Positions 25,901 through 35,058 are shown, counted from the stretch's first letter. The stretch is 64,000 nt of DNA from Chryseobacterium indologenes (GCF_002025665.1 NZ_CP018786.1:4526001-4590000); one strand, 5' to 3'. Numbers and translations are program-made. Notes: a model not told the origin generated them from the sequence alone.

Positions 25901-27364
25901 TGTCCAAGTAACATTAGCTGAAGAAGGAGTTATGCTATTTACTGTGATATTAGATGGTGGTGCTGTAGTACAAGGTGATAAATCTATAAATTTTACTGCA
26001 TAGTCTTCAGTTTCACCATAAGAGTATGTTCCACAAGCGTTAATAGGGCTGTATTCGTTTAATACAACACGCATTTTTGTAGTCAGGTTTCCAGTGTAAA
26101 CACCACCTGCAGCATTTGGTACTGTAAATGTAGCTGTAACTGGAGTTGTTGTATTACTTGGTGAAGTAAGTACTCTTTCATTTGCTTCAAAAACACCATT
26201 ACGGTTAAAGTCAATCCAAACTCCCGTTAAGAAGCTATATTGATACCCTGGCCAAGTTTTTGAAACAGAAACTGTAGCAGTACCACCTCTTACTAAAGTA
26301 ACTACTCTCGTAGGATCTGTACTGTAATCTGTATAACCACTTTGATCAGAGTTACTGTTCATTGATGGAGCTCCTTGTGCATTAACAGAAACCTGATTGA
26401 TATATCCGTCAATAAATGTACTAGTAGCACCAGAAGCACAATATGTAAGAGCCGGTGTTGTAAAGTTTACGCTGGAAGAGAATGCTCCCTGAGAGCCTCC
26501 ACAGACAGTTGCTACCTGAACTTCATATTGAGTTTGCTCAGTTAATCCGGTAATCAGCTGATTCCCAATCAAAGGAGTTGTAACGTTAATCGTTGTCCAG
26601 GCTCCACCTGATACAGGTCTGTATCTTACAACATAAGTAGCTCCTGCAGAAAGATACCAAGCTACGTTAGCTGAAGTTGTTGTAAGGTTTGAAACTGTAA
26701 TATTAGTAGGCGGTGCTGCTGAACACGCTGGCAACTGGTGACTTTCCAGCTGGATTCTTGGAATATCTGCAAGTCTGTCTTTTGCAGAAGGAGGTGCAGC
26801 AGGATCCGGGTTCGTTCCATCTTCATAATAGATGATACCTCGGTTTGCCCCTGCATTATAAGATCCCCAAGCGGTACCTGGTGAAGATGCGTAACCTGGA
26901 GTTTTTTCATTTACAGCAACCACAAGATTGTCTGTTCCATTCCATAAAAATGGTGTAGCTAATTGAAGCGTTACCCAGTTTCCATTCGTTAAGTTAGGTA
27001 AATCTCCGGCATACACCTGAGTCAGAGAACTTAGCGGCACCCAGTTTGTATTGGATGTAAAGGCAGCCTGGGTAGTATTTCCCATGTATACCACCCAATC
27101 CTTATATACAGCCTGAGAGGTTGCAACAGTAGTGGAATAAAACTTTATAGCTGTGATATAGTTCGACGTACCAATGGCAGTCGTAAGTTCCGCAGCCGTA
27201 TAGATCTGCTGGGAATAACTATACCCATAGTAGGAACGTATGGGGAGATACACAGAGGTACCCGTTCCTGTCCCGATCTGTCCTGCCTGAGCCGAGACTT
27301 TGGATACAAAGCCTGTACAAATCAAACAGAGAAACAGAATTAAAGAGGTAAAGAATTTCTTCAT
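22934..27364 (-). CDS. Giant FN3/GEVED surface protein with type IX sorting domain
   Basis: A 1476-residue exported protein (signal peptide to about residue 26, ...SKVSAQ). After an N-terminal carbohydrate- or ligand-binding-like region come six fibronectin type III repeats, each opening with a Cys-Pro-rich linker (such as APPTNITV) and ending YEVQVAT. They are interleaved with four GEVED modules (GETEDYAV, GEVEDYAV, GEVEDYRV, GEVEDYTV) that contain AWIDFNRNG-type calcium-like loops. The last 75 residues (IYPNPVSS...KKFIKE) are a type A T9SS sorting domain. It is therefore secreted or attached to the cell surface, probably as an adhesin. The next gene upstream shares FN3, GEVED and sorting domains. 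Confidence 0.93.
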   Translation of the reverse strand: MKKFFTSLILFLCLICTGFVSKVSAQAGQIGTGTGTSVYLPIRSYYGYSYSQQIYTAAELTTAIGTSNYITAIKFYSTTVATSQAVYKDWVVYMGNTTQAAFTSNTNWVPLSSLTQVYAGDLPNLTNGNWVTLQLATPFLWNGTDNLVVAVNEKTPGYASSPGTAWGSYNAGANRGIIYYEDGTNPDPAAPPSAKDRLADIPRIQLESHQLPACSAAPPTNITVSNLTTTSANVAWYLSAGATYVVRYRPVSGGAWTTINVTTPLIGNQLITGLTEQTQYEVQVATVCGGSQGAFSSSVNFTTPALTYCASGATSTFIDGYINQVSVNAQGAPSMNSNSDQSGYTDYSTDPTRVVTLVRGGTATVSVSKTWPGYQYSFLTGVWIDFNRNGVFEANERVLTSPSNTTTPVTATFTVPNAAGGVYTGNLTTKMRVVLNEYSPINACGTYSYGETEDYAVKFIDLSPCTTAPPSNITVNSITPSSANVTWTSATGATYIVRYRVSPSGAWQQIAVNTPLISNQMLTGLLEQTTYEVQVATVCGGTTGAFSPSVTFTTPALTYCTAGPTSNTATSGYINNVTVTPTNTPIMLSNSGSDNYKDYTTDATRVVIFERGSANNKISVNKYWPGSPTSYGVSAWVDFNRNGTFETSERILNTTYNTTTPVTATFAVPTVASGNVYTGTLPTRMRVVMRYFDNANPCGTFSQGEVEDYAVKFVDAQPCSTAAPTNITVNNIGATTATVSWVATAGATYNIRWRVAPSGAWQTATVPAGQNFYGITGLTEQTNYEVQVSTTCNGSTGSYSSSVAFTTPPLSYCPMTGTGTNDHISNVTVTSSNLGVPPMNNTSVQTNYTSYTTAETLVTLDVNSQNNKISVAKGWTGATGNDAVTAWIDFDRNGQFTDAERILISPANTTTPVTATFAVPSTAYTGPLTTTMRVVLKRTSAPTMCQNAVDGEVEDYRVRIRPCSNATPNAPTFTTTHTTATVTITGAGVSYVVRYRVQGTTAWTQVYASAQLGNLPLVISGLTPATTYEVEVAAICGDIVGTATPIKTFTTRCDPTPPNVTVSNITPTTALITWSPLAASSTYTMRWRKVGTTTWATISLPAAPANTYVLGSVTPLEPYTTYEVQIANQCNGETTLNPYSNPKVFTTERICQIPPPGLTITQLLPTSAAIQWDSFPGATYVLRYRKVGIPSWTEVPSLVNNLVLTGLTELTKYEMQVVNICNGTPGNYTPPYYFTTPTVIYCKMKAENSTGEHISKVTVKPTGKKTMENESGASTYTDYTGVPKTFIEMIQGSTDNEIIIEKKWTGNTYNEGIAVWIDFNRNGEFDINERVFTSSPNSNSPVSGKFNVPADAFVSMTDYKYVVMRVAMSRDGIPVNCADFKNGEVEDYTVRISKPTVANPIDQTSVMIYPNPVSSVLFVKNVSKRAKYKIYNAAGQVIADGILLNNQINVSRLINGVYVIDIDDNGNTTQKKFIKE

Positions 27365-27391
27365 AATGTTTTCATTATAATATTAATCACA

Positions 27392-27399
27392 CAAATCTA
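27392..27399 (-). promoter_or_regulatory. -7 element of the T9SS adhesin gene
   Basis: TAGATTTG on the minus strand, 28 bases before the start codon. Confidence 0.5.
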
Positions 27400-27484
27400 A
27401 TCATTTTTTATTATTAATTTATAAGTGCATTTATGTTTTTTTTATAAAAAAATAACAAATTCATCACTTATGCTCTAAATAAAG

Positions 27485-27510
27485 AAATCCCCGGGAGTTC
27501 CCGGGGATTT
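27485..27510. terminator. Hairpin between the two T9SS genes
   Basis: AAATCCCCGGG and CCCGGGGATTT form an 11-bp stem over four bases, 22 bases past the metalloprotease stop. The tail is only moderately T-rich. Confidence 0.65.
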
Positions 27511-27531
27511 ACTAATATTTAAAGGTTATCT

Positions 27532-30500
27532 TTATTTTTTGATAAATTTAGATTTGAATTGTTCAATTCCTTTATCATCTATTGTAATAATGTAACCACC
27601 TTTAACTAAAGCTGAAACATTAACCTTTCCATTATTAATATTTCCTCTATCGACTAATTGTCCGGCAGCACTATAGATTTTATAAGTTGCTTTATCTGAA
27701 ACTTTAGTAATGTTTAGAACATCAGTTGCAGGGTTTGGATAAATCTGAATACCATTATTTTTAACAGCACTTTCAGAAGTAGCAAGATTACCTGTAATAA
27801 CTACGTTATAATCTTCAACCTCACCATCGAAAAGTTCTCCACAAACATAATCTGAAGGTAATGATAAACCAATGTTACCACCTCCAGTTCCAGCACCTAC
27901 ATAGAATGCTACAACTCTCATTCTTAACGGCTGTCCTTCTACTGCATTCGCTGGAATTGTAACGTTTCCGCTTACTACAGTTGATGGCTGCGTTAATGTT
28001 ACAGGATAATTCAATACTCTTTCTGAATCACTGAAAACACCATCCTTGTTAAAGTCTATAAATGCAGCTACCGTATCATAATCAGCACTACCGGAGTTTC
28101 CTACGGTAACAGAAATAGGATAAGTAGTTCCTTTTACAAGGTTAACTTGAAGTGCTGTATTTGTTGCATAGTTTGTATATGTACTATTTGCCGAAGTATT
28201 ATTTACATTCGCAAGTGTCACATTGGCAATGTACTCATAGTCTGAACTTGTTGAAGCAGCTGCGCAGTAAGCAAGTGCAGGTGTACTGAAGTTTACAGAT
28301 GCAGAATATGTTCCTACTGTAGTACCACAAACTAAAGCTACCTGAACTTCATACGTTGTACCATCAATTAAATTACTTAGGTTGATTGAAGGAACTGCTG
28401 TATCAGCTTCAGTCCATACAGTTGTACCTACTTTTCTGTAACGTACTTTATAAGTTGCGCCTGTATAAGACATCCAAGATACACTTCCTGAAGACACCGT
28501 AATGTTGCTTACAACAACGTTAGTTGGTGCAGCACTGCTACAAGCAGATAGGGGTGCAATACTTACAGGTCCTACTGCATAGAAAACATTTCCTATTGAA
28601 GAAACTCTTACTTTAATAGTCTGACCGTTCAATGAAGAAGGGAAAGTAAAGTTTTCAGATCCGTCATTAGGTGTTGATGCTGATAATACCGTCCAGGTTG
28701 TTCCGTTATCTGTAGTATAATCAATTTTTACATTAGCAACATTATAAGGAGCTGCATTAGTATTGGCAACAATCCATTGAACCGGAGTTGGAGTATTCAC
28801 ATCAGCATATTGGTTAGCTAATCTGAAAGGACCATTATCTCCTACAACGATAGTCTGAACTTTAAAAGCAGATTGCTGTTCAGCTACATTGGAATTATTA
28901 TCTCTTACAGTTAATGCAAAATTTGTAGTTCTTGCCGTAGTAGATACAGCTTCCCAAGTATTGTTTGCGTTATTTAATACTCCATTCATTACAGACGTAA
29001 ATTTCGGGAAGTATCTTGTTGGGCTTGCGTTTGGAGCAGCAGATCTGAATGAGGCTCCTGATGTTGTATTTCCTAAGTTATATTTATCAATGGAAACTAA
29101 AGCATCATCTACCTCTTCCCAAGAATATGTCATTGGGTCATTTTCAGGATCTGTAGCACTACCCGTCAAGGCAAAAGCAGTACCTTTTGGTATAGTATAT
29201 GTTGGCAGGTCAGTAATTACCGGTGGGTTATTGGTAATTGTAGTTTCTACGTCACATGTTTTTGCAATTAAGTTAGCTTGTACCTGACCGATACTTGCTT
29301 TATGGAAATAAGGATCAGAGTTTTGCTGAACATCTGTATCTGGACCAGTAATACCTGCATATCCCATAATGGTAGTTCCTGAACCTGGCTCCATATTTAC
29401 CCCGCTTCCTTCAAGATTATGAGAGAAAGTATGGTTAGCTCCTAATTGGTGACCCATCTCATGGGCTACATAGTCAATATCGAAGCTATCCCCTGATGGA
29501 ATTCCATTCGCAGGAGAAGTAAATCCTGAACCTTTTCCTTTAGGAACTGAAGTTGTAGGATTAATACATACACATCCGATACATCCGGCGTTTCCTCCAC
29601 CTCCAGATTTACCGAATAAGTGTCCGATATCATAGTTAGTATTTCCTACATTATTTGTCAAAGCTGTTTGCAGCTGTGCATTCCATGCGCCTTGTGCTCC
29701 GGTTGCAGCAGCGGCATATGGATCTGTAGCAGGATCAATATAAATTACATTGGGAAAGTTTTGTAAATTCAAATGCAATGCAAAGTCTTTCTCAAAAACT
29801 CCATTTACTCTGGTTAGAGTATTGTTGATCGCAACAAGAGCAGGAGCTCTTTTCTGATCATCCGTAGCAGTAGCAGGTACACCAGCAAGTCCCATAAAGT
29901 ATTGCGTATACTCACCCGTAACAGACATTGCCAGTCTCATTGTTCTATATTTCTTATCAGAACTTTTATTAAAAGTTGTTGGCTGATTAGTGAACGACTG
30001 TCCATTTTTTAATAAAGCATCTATTTCCTTCTTAGCAGCAGGAGATTCTTCTGTAGAACACAAGAAACCGTTCTTTTCCTTTTTTGTCTTAGGATGAACA
30101 GCATACACTGTTTTGTCTGTTGAAGCAGGATCAATAAATTCATATTTATCTCCATGGATGATCATTGACTGAAAATCATTAGGAGCGATACTGAATCTTA
30201 AGTATTTGGTAGGGTCATCGACACTTGTTCCAACATAAGATCCTAATTCATACTTGTCTGCCAGTTCTTTTACAACTACTGGAAAACTATATACATTAAA
30301 CCTTTCAATCTTCCCGCTCATCGTAGGAAGAGAAATTACTACAGGAGTGGAATTTGCTCCCATTTCCTGTGCATTCTTCAGCTGAGATCTCAGTAAGTTC
30401 AGGTCCAGTTTATAGTACCCGTTACTTCTTACATTAGATTGATCTACTCTAAATCCTGTACTTCTTTTGTTGTCGTCTCCTTTTTTAAGAGAAGTTGGTG

Positions 30501-30564
30501 TCCATTGGCCGAACACTGCCCCTCCTATACAAGTAAACATTAAAGCAGTAAATACTCTTTTCAT
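27532..30564 (-). CDS. Secreted M12B-like zinc metalloprotease with FN3, GEVED and type IX sorting domain
   Basis: A 1010-residue secreted protease. A short signal peptide and propeptide region lead to a reprolysin-like catalytic domain with H368-E-M-G-H372-Q-L-G-A-N-H378, the HExxHxxGxxH zinc site. An FN3 domain (opening AAPTNVVVSN), a GEVED module (DGEVEDYNV) and a C-terminal T9SS sorting domain (IYPNPATDVLNI...KSKFIKK) follow. It should be an extracellular gelatinase-type enzyme. It has the best promoter of the region and lies directly upstream of the FN3/GEVED adhesin in the same direction. Confidence 0.94.
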   Translation of the reverse strand: MKRVFTALMFTCIGGAVFGQWTPTSLKKGDDNKRSTGFRVDQSNVRSNGYYKLDLNLLRSQLKNAQEMGANSTPVVISLPTMSGKIERFNVYSFPVVVKELADKYELGSYVGTSVDDPTKYLRFSIAPNDFQSMIIHGDKYEFIDPASTDKTVYAVHPKTKKEKNGFLCSTEESPAAKKEIDALLKNGQSFTNQPTTFNKSSDKKYRTMRLAMSVTGEYTQYFMGLAGVPATATDDQKRAPALVAINNTLTRVNGVFEKDFALHLNLQNFPNVIYIDPATDPYAAAATGAQGAWNAQLQTALTNNVGNTNYDIGHLFGKSGGGGNAGCIGCVCINPTTSVPKGKGSGFTSPANGIPSGDSFDIDYVAHEMGHQLGANHTFSHNLEGSGVNMEPGSGTTIMGYAGITGPDTDVQQNSDPYFHKASIGQVQANLIAKTCDVETTITNNPPVITDLPTYTIPKGTAFALTGSATDPENDPMTYSWEEVDDALVSIDKYNLGNTTSGASFRSAAPNASPTRYFPKFTSVMNGVLNNANNTWEAVSTTARTTNFALTVRDNNSNVAEQQSAFKVQTIVVGDNGPFRLANQYADVNTPTPVQWIVANTNAAPYNVANVKIDYTTDNGTTWTVLSASTPNDGSENFTFPSSLNGQTIKVRVSSIGNVFYAVGPVSIAPLSACSSAAPTNVVVSNITVSSGSVSWMSYTGATYKVRYRKVGTTVWTEADTAVPSINLSNLIDGTTYEVQVALVCGTTVGTYSASVNFSTPALAYCAAASTSSDYEYIANVTLANVNNTSANSTYTNYATNTALQVNLVKGTTYPISVTVGNSGSADYDTVAAFIDFNKDGVFSDSERVLNYPVTLTQPSTVVSGNVTIPANAVEGQPLRMRVVAFYVGAGTGGGNIGLSLPSDYVCGELFDGEVEDYNVVITGNLATSESAVKNNGIQIYPNPATDVLNITKVSDKATYKIYSAAGQLVDRGNINNGKVNVSALVKGGYIITIDDKGIEQFKSKFIKK

Positions 30565-30591
30565 AAATTAAAACACAATTATAATTTCCGC

Positions 30592-30621
30592 CAAATATAG
30601 CCATTTTATAACTCACACAAA
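30592..30621 (-). promoter_or_regulatory. Promoter of the M12B-like metalloprotease
   Basis: On the minus strand TTTG (30621-30618), 18 bases, TATATTTG (30599-30592), 28 bases before the start codon; a full match to the Bacteroidetes pattern. Confidence 0.75.
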
Positions 30622-30774
30622 TAAAATAACTTAATATTTTTTAATATTATACACCTAAAAAACACATTCATTAAAAAAAATATAAATCAAAGAACAAGAT
30701 TGATTTTATATTATATATATTGTAAAAGTCAAGGATAATCATTTATAGAAATTATAAATAGCATTCATTAAAAA

Positions 30775-30815
30775 AAACACAACCTTTAGAATATTCTAAA
30801 GGTTGTGTTTTTTTA
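30775..30815. terminator. Bidirectional terminator after the DUF6048-like gene
   Basis: A perfect 36-base palindrome, AAACACAACCTTTAGAAT and its complement, with T-runs on both strands, 26 bases past the DUF6048-like stop codon. Confidence 0.8.
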
Positions 30816-30840
30816 TTTTAAACGGTAAGAGCTATCATTT

Positions 30841-31506
30841 CTAGAATTTATAAGCTATATTCCATGCAAATCCCATATTAAACTTTGAAGAACTTTTTCC
30901 AAAACCAGGAACAATCATTGGAGTGATGTCATCCTGTTTAGAAGTATATACCATATATCTTGGCTGGAGATTTACATCTATATAAAAATTGGAACTGAAT
31001 AACTGTACTCTACCTCCAATAGTTCCTTCCAACCAAAAAGAAGACTGTGAGGATGAAGGAAATGCTTCAGAAGAATTACTTCCTCCAAATCCACGAACGG
31101 GAATCGCCATATATTCCTGATTATAGAAAGATCCAGCAACTTTTCCACCAGCATAAAATCCGTTAAATTCATTTTCTGCATCTTTTGCCAGCATATAGAA
31201 AGCTCCTAACTTAACGAAAGGACCGCTTGCCTTAGCATCATAGCCATTTTTCTGATATACGTTTTTCTCAAAACCGGCTTCTGCAATAGCATGAACATTT
31301 CCTTTGATCTTGGAGGAAATAAATCCCTGATACAGTTTTCTATCTGAAAAAAATCCGGCTCCGGTATTCAATACATCAAGGCCAACCATAAAATTAGGTT
31401 CATATTTTTCCTGAACCTTCTTCTCTGCTTCCTTTTTTTTGTCTTGGGCCCAGCTTATTATTCCAAATAAACTAAAAAGAAAGGTAAAGATTAGTCTTGT
31501 CTTCAT
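30841..31506 (-). CDS. DUF6048-like outer-membrane barrel protein
   Basis: A 221-residue protein with a signal peptide (ending IISWAQ), a short charged stretch, alternating beta strands and a terminal phenylalanine (NIAYKF), as in outer-membrane beta-barrels. It fits the DUF6048 family that accompanies DUF6452 and rlmD in Flavobacteriia. Its start overlaps the end of the DUF6452-like gene by 35 bases, so the two are coupled. Function unknown. Confidence 0.7.
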   Translation of the reverse strand: MKTRLIFTFLFSLFGIISWAQDKKKEAEKKVQEKYEPNFMVGLDVLNTGAGFFSDRKLYQGFISSKIKGNVHAIAEAGFEKNVYQKNGYDAKASGPFVKLGAFYMLAKDAENEFNGFYAGGKVAGSFYNQEYMAIPVRGFGGSNSSEAFPSSSQSSFWLEGTIGGRVQLFSSNFYIDVNLQPRYMVYTSKQDDITPMIVPGFGKSSSKFNMGFAWNIAYKF

Positions 31507-31948
31507 TCTCTATTTGATTTTGTCCGGCCTCCACTTTCTGAACTGGATCCGGAGTTACTAATTCTGAAGTTAAATTCTCGTAATACTTTTTGATTCCGCA
31601 TCCGGGAGAGACATATGTTGACTTTGTAGTATATTTAATTCTTACTTTAGATTCCGTGCCCTTTTTCGTAAGTTTAAAATAAACGTCTGTATAAGGTGAA
31701 CTGTCTACCCGTAGAGGAATTAACCTGGAATCAGTCTTTACAGCTACTCCCAGATCTACCTTTCCGGCACCATAGTCTACTGCGACATAAAGTGAATCCA
31801 GAGTCGTCTCTTTTCCACTATCAATGTCTCTGAAGGCCACCTTCATTCTTGGAGTTCCTTCTCCGCTTTCACAAATATCATCGTCGCCTCCACAGGAAAC
31901 AAGCATTCCTAAAAAGCAGATCGCTATGAGAAATTTAAAATACTTCAT
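31472..31948 (-). CDS. DUF6452-like lipoprotein
   Basis: A 158-residue lipoprotein (lipobox GMLVSCGG) with an acidic start GGDDDICESG and a CxxxxGE pattern typical of the DUF6452 family. A second cysteine pair (PGCGI) may form a disulphide. It is the middle gene of rlmD-DUF6452-DUF6048 and overlaps the next gene. It may act with the barrel protein at the outer membrane, but this is inferred only from the pairing. Confidence 0.7.
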   Translation of the reverse strand: MKYFKFLIAICFLGMLVSCGGDDDICESGEGTPRMKVAFRDIDSGKETTLDSLYVAVDYGAGKVDLGVAVKTDSRLIPLRVDSSPYTDVYFKLTKKGTESKVRIKYTTKSTYVSPGCGIKKYYENLTSELVTPDPVQKVEAGQNQIENEDKTNLYLSF

Positions 31949-31979
31949 ATTAAGATTTGAAATTCAAATTTAAATAAAT

Positions 31980-33392
31980 TTATTTTTTAATCAGTAATGC
32001 AATGTTCTCAACATGGTGTGTTTGTGGGAACATATCTACCGGTAAGATCTTTACTAAAGTATAATGTTCTTTCATTAAAGCAAGATCTCTTGCCTGTGTA
32101 GCAGAGTTACAGCTTACATAAACTACTTTTTCCGGCGAAAGCTTAAGAATCTGTTCTACAACCTTCTGATGCATTCCATCTCTTGGTGGATCTGTGATTA
32201 ATACATCTGCTTTAGGATGGTTAGCCATGAATTCATCATTAAAGATATCTTTCATATCTCCACAATAGAATGTTGTATTTGTTAAACCGTTCAAAGCAGC
32301 ATGTTCTATTGCCGCATCTATTGCTTCCTGTACAGATTCTATTCCGATTACCTGTTTTGCATTTCTTGCTACATATTGTGCGATGGTTCCCGTCCCTGTA
32401 TAAAGATCATACACAACTTCATCACCTTTCAGATCTGCAAACTCCAGAGTTTTTCTGTATAGTTCCAACGCCTGTTTGTAATTGGTCTGGAAGAATGATT
32501 TCGGTCCAATCTTAAACTTCAGCCCGTCCATCTCTTCCATAAGATACCCTTCTCCGAAATATACGTTGATATTTAAATCATAGATAGAGTCATTCTGTTT
32601 AGGATTGATGGCATATACTAATGTTTTAATCTGTGGGAATTTTTCTAATAAGAACTCAAAAAGTTTTTCTCTGTTTTCTTTTTCTTCTCTGTAAAGCTGG
32701 AAAAGAACCATCCATTCTCCATGAGAATTCTGTCTCATCATTAAGGTTCTTAAGAATCCTTCCTGATTTCTCACATCAAAGAAATCCAGGCCAGTATTAA
32801 CGCCATATTCTTTTACAGCCAATCTAATAGCATTAGAAGGATCTTCCTGAAGGAAACATTCTTTCAAATCAAGAATTTTGCTCCACATTCCGGGAATATG
32901 AAAACCTAAAGCATCTTTGCTCCCGAAATTTTCTTCAGAACTGATTTCGTACTGAGTAAGCCATCTTGCATTGGAAAAGGAAAACTCCATTTTATTTCTA
33001 TAAAAATACTGTTCTTCAGATCCAAGAATTGGCACAGTTTCAAACTCATCAATCCCTCCGATTCTTTTAATATTATTATAGACTTCTTCCTGTTTAAAAT
33101 CAAGCTGTTTTTCATAGCTCATATTCTGCCACTTGCATCCTCCGCAAGTACCAAAGTGGATACATTTAGGTTCAACTCTGTATGGTGATTTTTCAAGTAT
33201 TTCAATCGCTTCGCCTTCATAATATTTAGACTTCGCTTTTTTCACTCTCACATTCACAATATCTCCTGGAATTGCGCCTGTTACCATTACGGTTTTACCC
33301 TCCTCTGTTTTTCCTATTGCCACTCCTTTTGCTCCGGCAGTCAACAATTTTATATTTTCAAGAGTTAGATCTCTTTTTTTCTTCCTACTCAT
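31980..33392 (-). CDS. rlmD: 23S rRNA (uracil-1939-C5)-methyltransferase
   Basis: A 470-residue SAM-dependent RNA methyltransferase of the RlmD/RumA family. An N-terminal TRAM domain (VAIGKTEEGKTVMV) binds RNA. Cysteines in CIHFGTCGGCKWQ ligate an iron-sulphur cluster. The SAM motif lies in DLYTGTGTIAQ, and the catalytic part is DPPRDGMHQKV followed by YVSCNSATQARD with the nucleophile Cys. Length is normal. Confidence 0.95.
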   Translation of the reverse strand: MSRKKKRDLTLENIKLLTAGAKGVAIGKTEEGKTVMVTGAIPGDIVNVRVKKAKSKYYEGEAIEILEKSPYRVEPKCIHFGTCGGCKWQNMSYEKQLDFKQEEVYNNIKRIGGIDEFETVPILGSEEQYFYRNKMEFSFSNARWLTQYEISSEENFGSKDALGFHIPGMWSKILDLKECFLQEDPSNAIRLAVKEYGVNTGLDFFDVRNQEGFLRTLMMRQNSHGEWMVLFQLYREEKENREKLFEFLLEKFPQIKTLVYAINPKQNDSIYDLNINVYFGEGYLMEEMDGLKFKIGPKSFFQTNYKQALELYRKTLEFADLKGDEVVYDLYTGTGTIAQYVARNAKQVIGIESVQEAIDAAIEHAALNGLTNTTFYCGDMKDIFNDEFMANHPKADVLITDPPRDGMHQKVVEQILKLSPEKVVYVSCNSATQARDLALMKEHYTLVKILPVDMFPQTHHVENIALLIKK

Positions 33393-33439
33393 TCTAAAAT
33401 TTTCTATTTTCCTAATTGAAACTTTTACGTTCCAGTTTG

Positions 33440-33447
33440 CAAAAATA
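33440..33447 (-). promoter_or_regulatory. rlmD promoter -7 element
   Basis: TATTTTTG on the minus strand, 48 bases before the rlmD start, just beyond the terminator of the gene upstream. Confidence 0.5.
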
Positions 33448-33450
33448 CAA

Positions 33451-33480
33451 TAAAAAAAACCTTATCCGAAGATAAGGTTT
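33451..33480 (-). terminator. Terminator of the TlpA-like gene
   Basis: AAACCTTATC and GATAAGGTTT form a 10-bp stem over a TTCG-type loop; on the minus strand eight T residues follow. Confidence 0.85.
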
Positions 33481-33500
33481 CTATACTGTGTTAAAGTTTA

Positions 33501-35039
33501 TTATTTTGTTGGAGCCGGCTGTGGATTTGCTGGCTGTGGTGCTTGCTGCATTGCAGATGGATCAAGCTGTAATTGTGGCTGCATTTGCGCTGGATCTACC
33601 TTCGGAGCTGAAAGACCTGTTTGTTTATCCAAAATAGTCACCAATTCCTGCTCACCAAGGTTTACAAAAGATCTGCTGGCAATTTTACCATCTTTATCAA
33701 TAATCACAAAGCAAGGTAACTTAAACCCGTATACTCCATATTTCTTAGCGATGTCAGAGTTCAATCCTCCTTCTCCATAAACATTCACTCCCTGAATACC
33801 TTTTAATAAAGAGTTGCTTGTCTTAATAAATTGATCTTTTGTATCGTCTACGTTTACAAATACAAAATTCATTTTAGACTTATAAAAGTTTACCACTTCT
33901 TTTAATACAGGTACTGTAGCTTCGCTGATGTAAGGATTCCATGAAGCATAGAAGAATAACATATAAGGTTTTCCTTTGTTTTCAGAAAGCTGGTATGATT
34001 TACCATCTTGTTTTGCTAATGCTGCTTCAGGAGCTGCTTCTCCGATTTTAAGTCCTGTAATAGCTACCTGCATTTTTAAAAGATCACTTTTAATGGTAGC
34101 ATCTTTAATATCTGAATCGATAATCTTTTTAATCTTGTCAATATTGGCAGCTGGAGTTGTTGGATGGATATCAGCCTGAGCCATTACAAATGCAAGAAGA
34201 TAATCTTTTGCTGTTTGAGATAAATCTTTTTTTGTTTTTAAATACTGAGCGAACATCTCAGAAGTTGTAATCCCTGTTTTTCCTTTGCTATTTGCTTCAG
34301 CATATTTCTGGAAATCCGGAGTCATTTTTACAAGAAGATATTGTCTGTAAAGAGGAATCGTTTTTACCATTCCATCTTTGTCTGTTTCCAGCTGAGTTTC
34401 GTAATCTTTGAAAGCTTTAGACGCTTTGAAAGAAGGATTTCCAGACATTGGACCGTGAGACATTTCATAGTTCGCAAGCAAGTTAAGAATGGTTACTTTC
34501 ACATCGTTTTTCTTCCATTCCAATAATCCTTTGCTTGGATTATTTTTCTTTGCAAGGTCATCTACGTTTTTATTAATATCTGCTTCAATTTTATGCATAC
34601 CTTTCAAAAATGCAGCTTCATCTCCACCCATTAATACAGGTAAATTAACTTTACCTCCATATTCTGCCAAGAACTTCATACTTGCCGTAAGGAAGTCATT
34701 ATTCTTTTTAGCATCCCCGGTAATCACATATTCATTTGGGAAAGTTGCTCCGTTTCCTGAGATATTTACTTTTTGTCCACCTTCAAGATAGATCAGGCTT
34801 TGTCTGCCAGCGTAATTGATTACGTACATTCCATCTTTAGGAGCGTCAAAATTTCCTGAAAAGTTTCCGTCTTTATCAAGACCTATATTAATCAAAGGCA
34901 GGGTTCCTACTCCTGAAGCTTCTACAAATTCAATTCTTTCTAATGGTGAGCTTCCAGTAATTTTTCCTTTTACTTCTACTTTTTTTGAACAAGACATCAC
35001 AAAGAATGTGATGATAAACAATAAAAGATATTTTTTCAT
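33501..35039 (-). CDS. TlpA-like lipoprotein with thioredoxin fold lacking CXXC
   Basis: A 512-residue lipoprotein (FVMSCSKK) laid out like the Bacteroidetes TlpA/DUF4369 family. An N-terminal beta domain (VKGKITGSS...) is followed by a helical middle and a C-terminal thioredoxin-like domain with IGEAAPEAAL, FFYASWNP and the cis-proline region KLPCFVIID. The usual WCxPC is replaced by W367-N-P-Y370, so there is no redox pair; the only nearby Cys sits next to the cis-Pro. The C-terminus is a Pro/Gln-rich tail (QPQLQLDPSAMQQAPQ). It is probably a structural or binding protein of the periplasm rather than a thiol oxidoreductase. Confidence 0.85.
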   Translation of the reverse strand: MKKYLLLFIITFFVMSCSKKVEVKGKITGSSPLERIEFVEASGVGTLPLINIGLDKDGNFSGNFDAPKDGMYVINYAGRQSLIYLEGGQKVNISGNGATFPNEYVITGDAKKNNDFLTASMKFLAEYGGKVNLPVLMGGDEAAFLKGMHKIEADINKNVDDLAKKNNPSKGLLEWKKNDVKVTILNLLANYEMSHGPMSGNPSFKASKAFKDYETQLETDKDGMVKTIPLYRQYLLVKMTPDFQKYAEANSKGKTGITTSEMFAQYLKTKKDLSQTAKDYLLAFVMAQADIHPTTPAANIDKIKKIIDSDIKDATIKSDLLKMQVAITGLKIGEAAPEAALAKQDGKSYQLSENKGKPYMLFFYASWNPYISEATVPVLKEVVNFYKSKMNFVFVNVDDTKDQFIKTSNSLLKGIQGVNVYGEGGLNSDIAKKYGVYGFKLPCFVIIDKDGKIASRSFVNLGEQELVTILDKQTGLSAPKVDPAQMQPQLQLDPSAMQQAPQPANPQPAPTK

Positions 35040-35058
35040 TTCAATTTTTAATATTACA

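Noticed and set aside
28889-29287. Plus-strand gene of 132 codons opposite the M12B-like protease
   Set aside because: It mirrors the long coding frame on the other strand, has no promoter, and its product is hydrophobic only because of codon complementarity.
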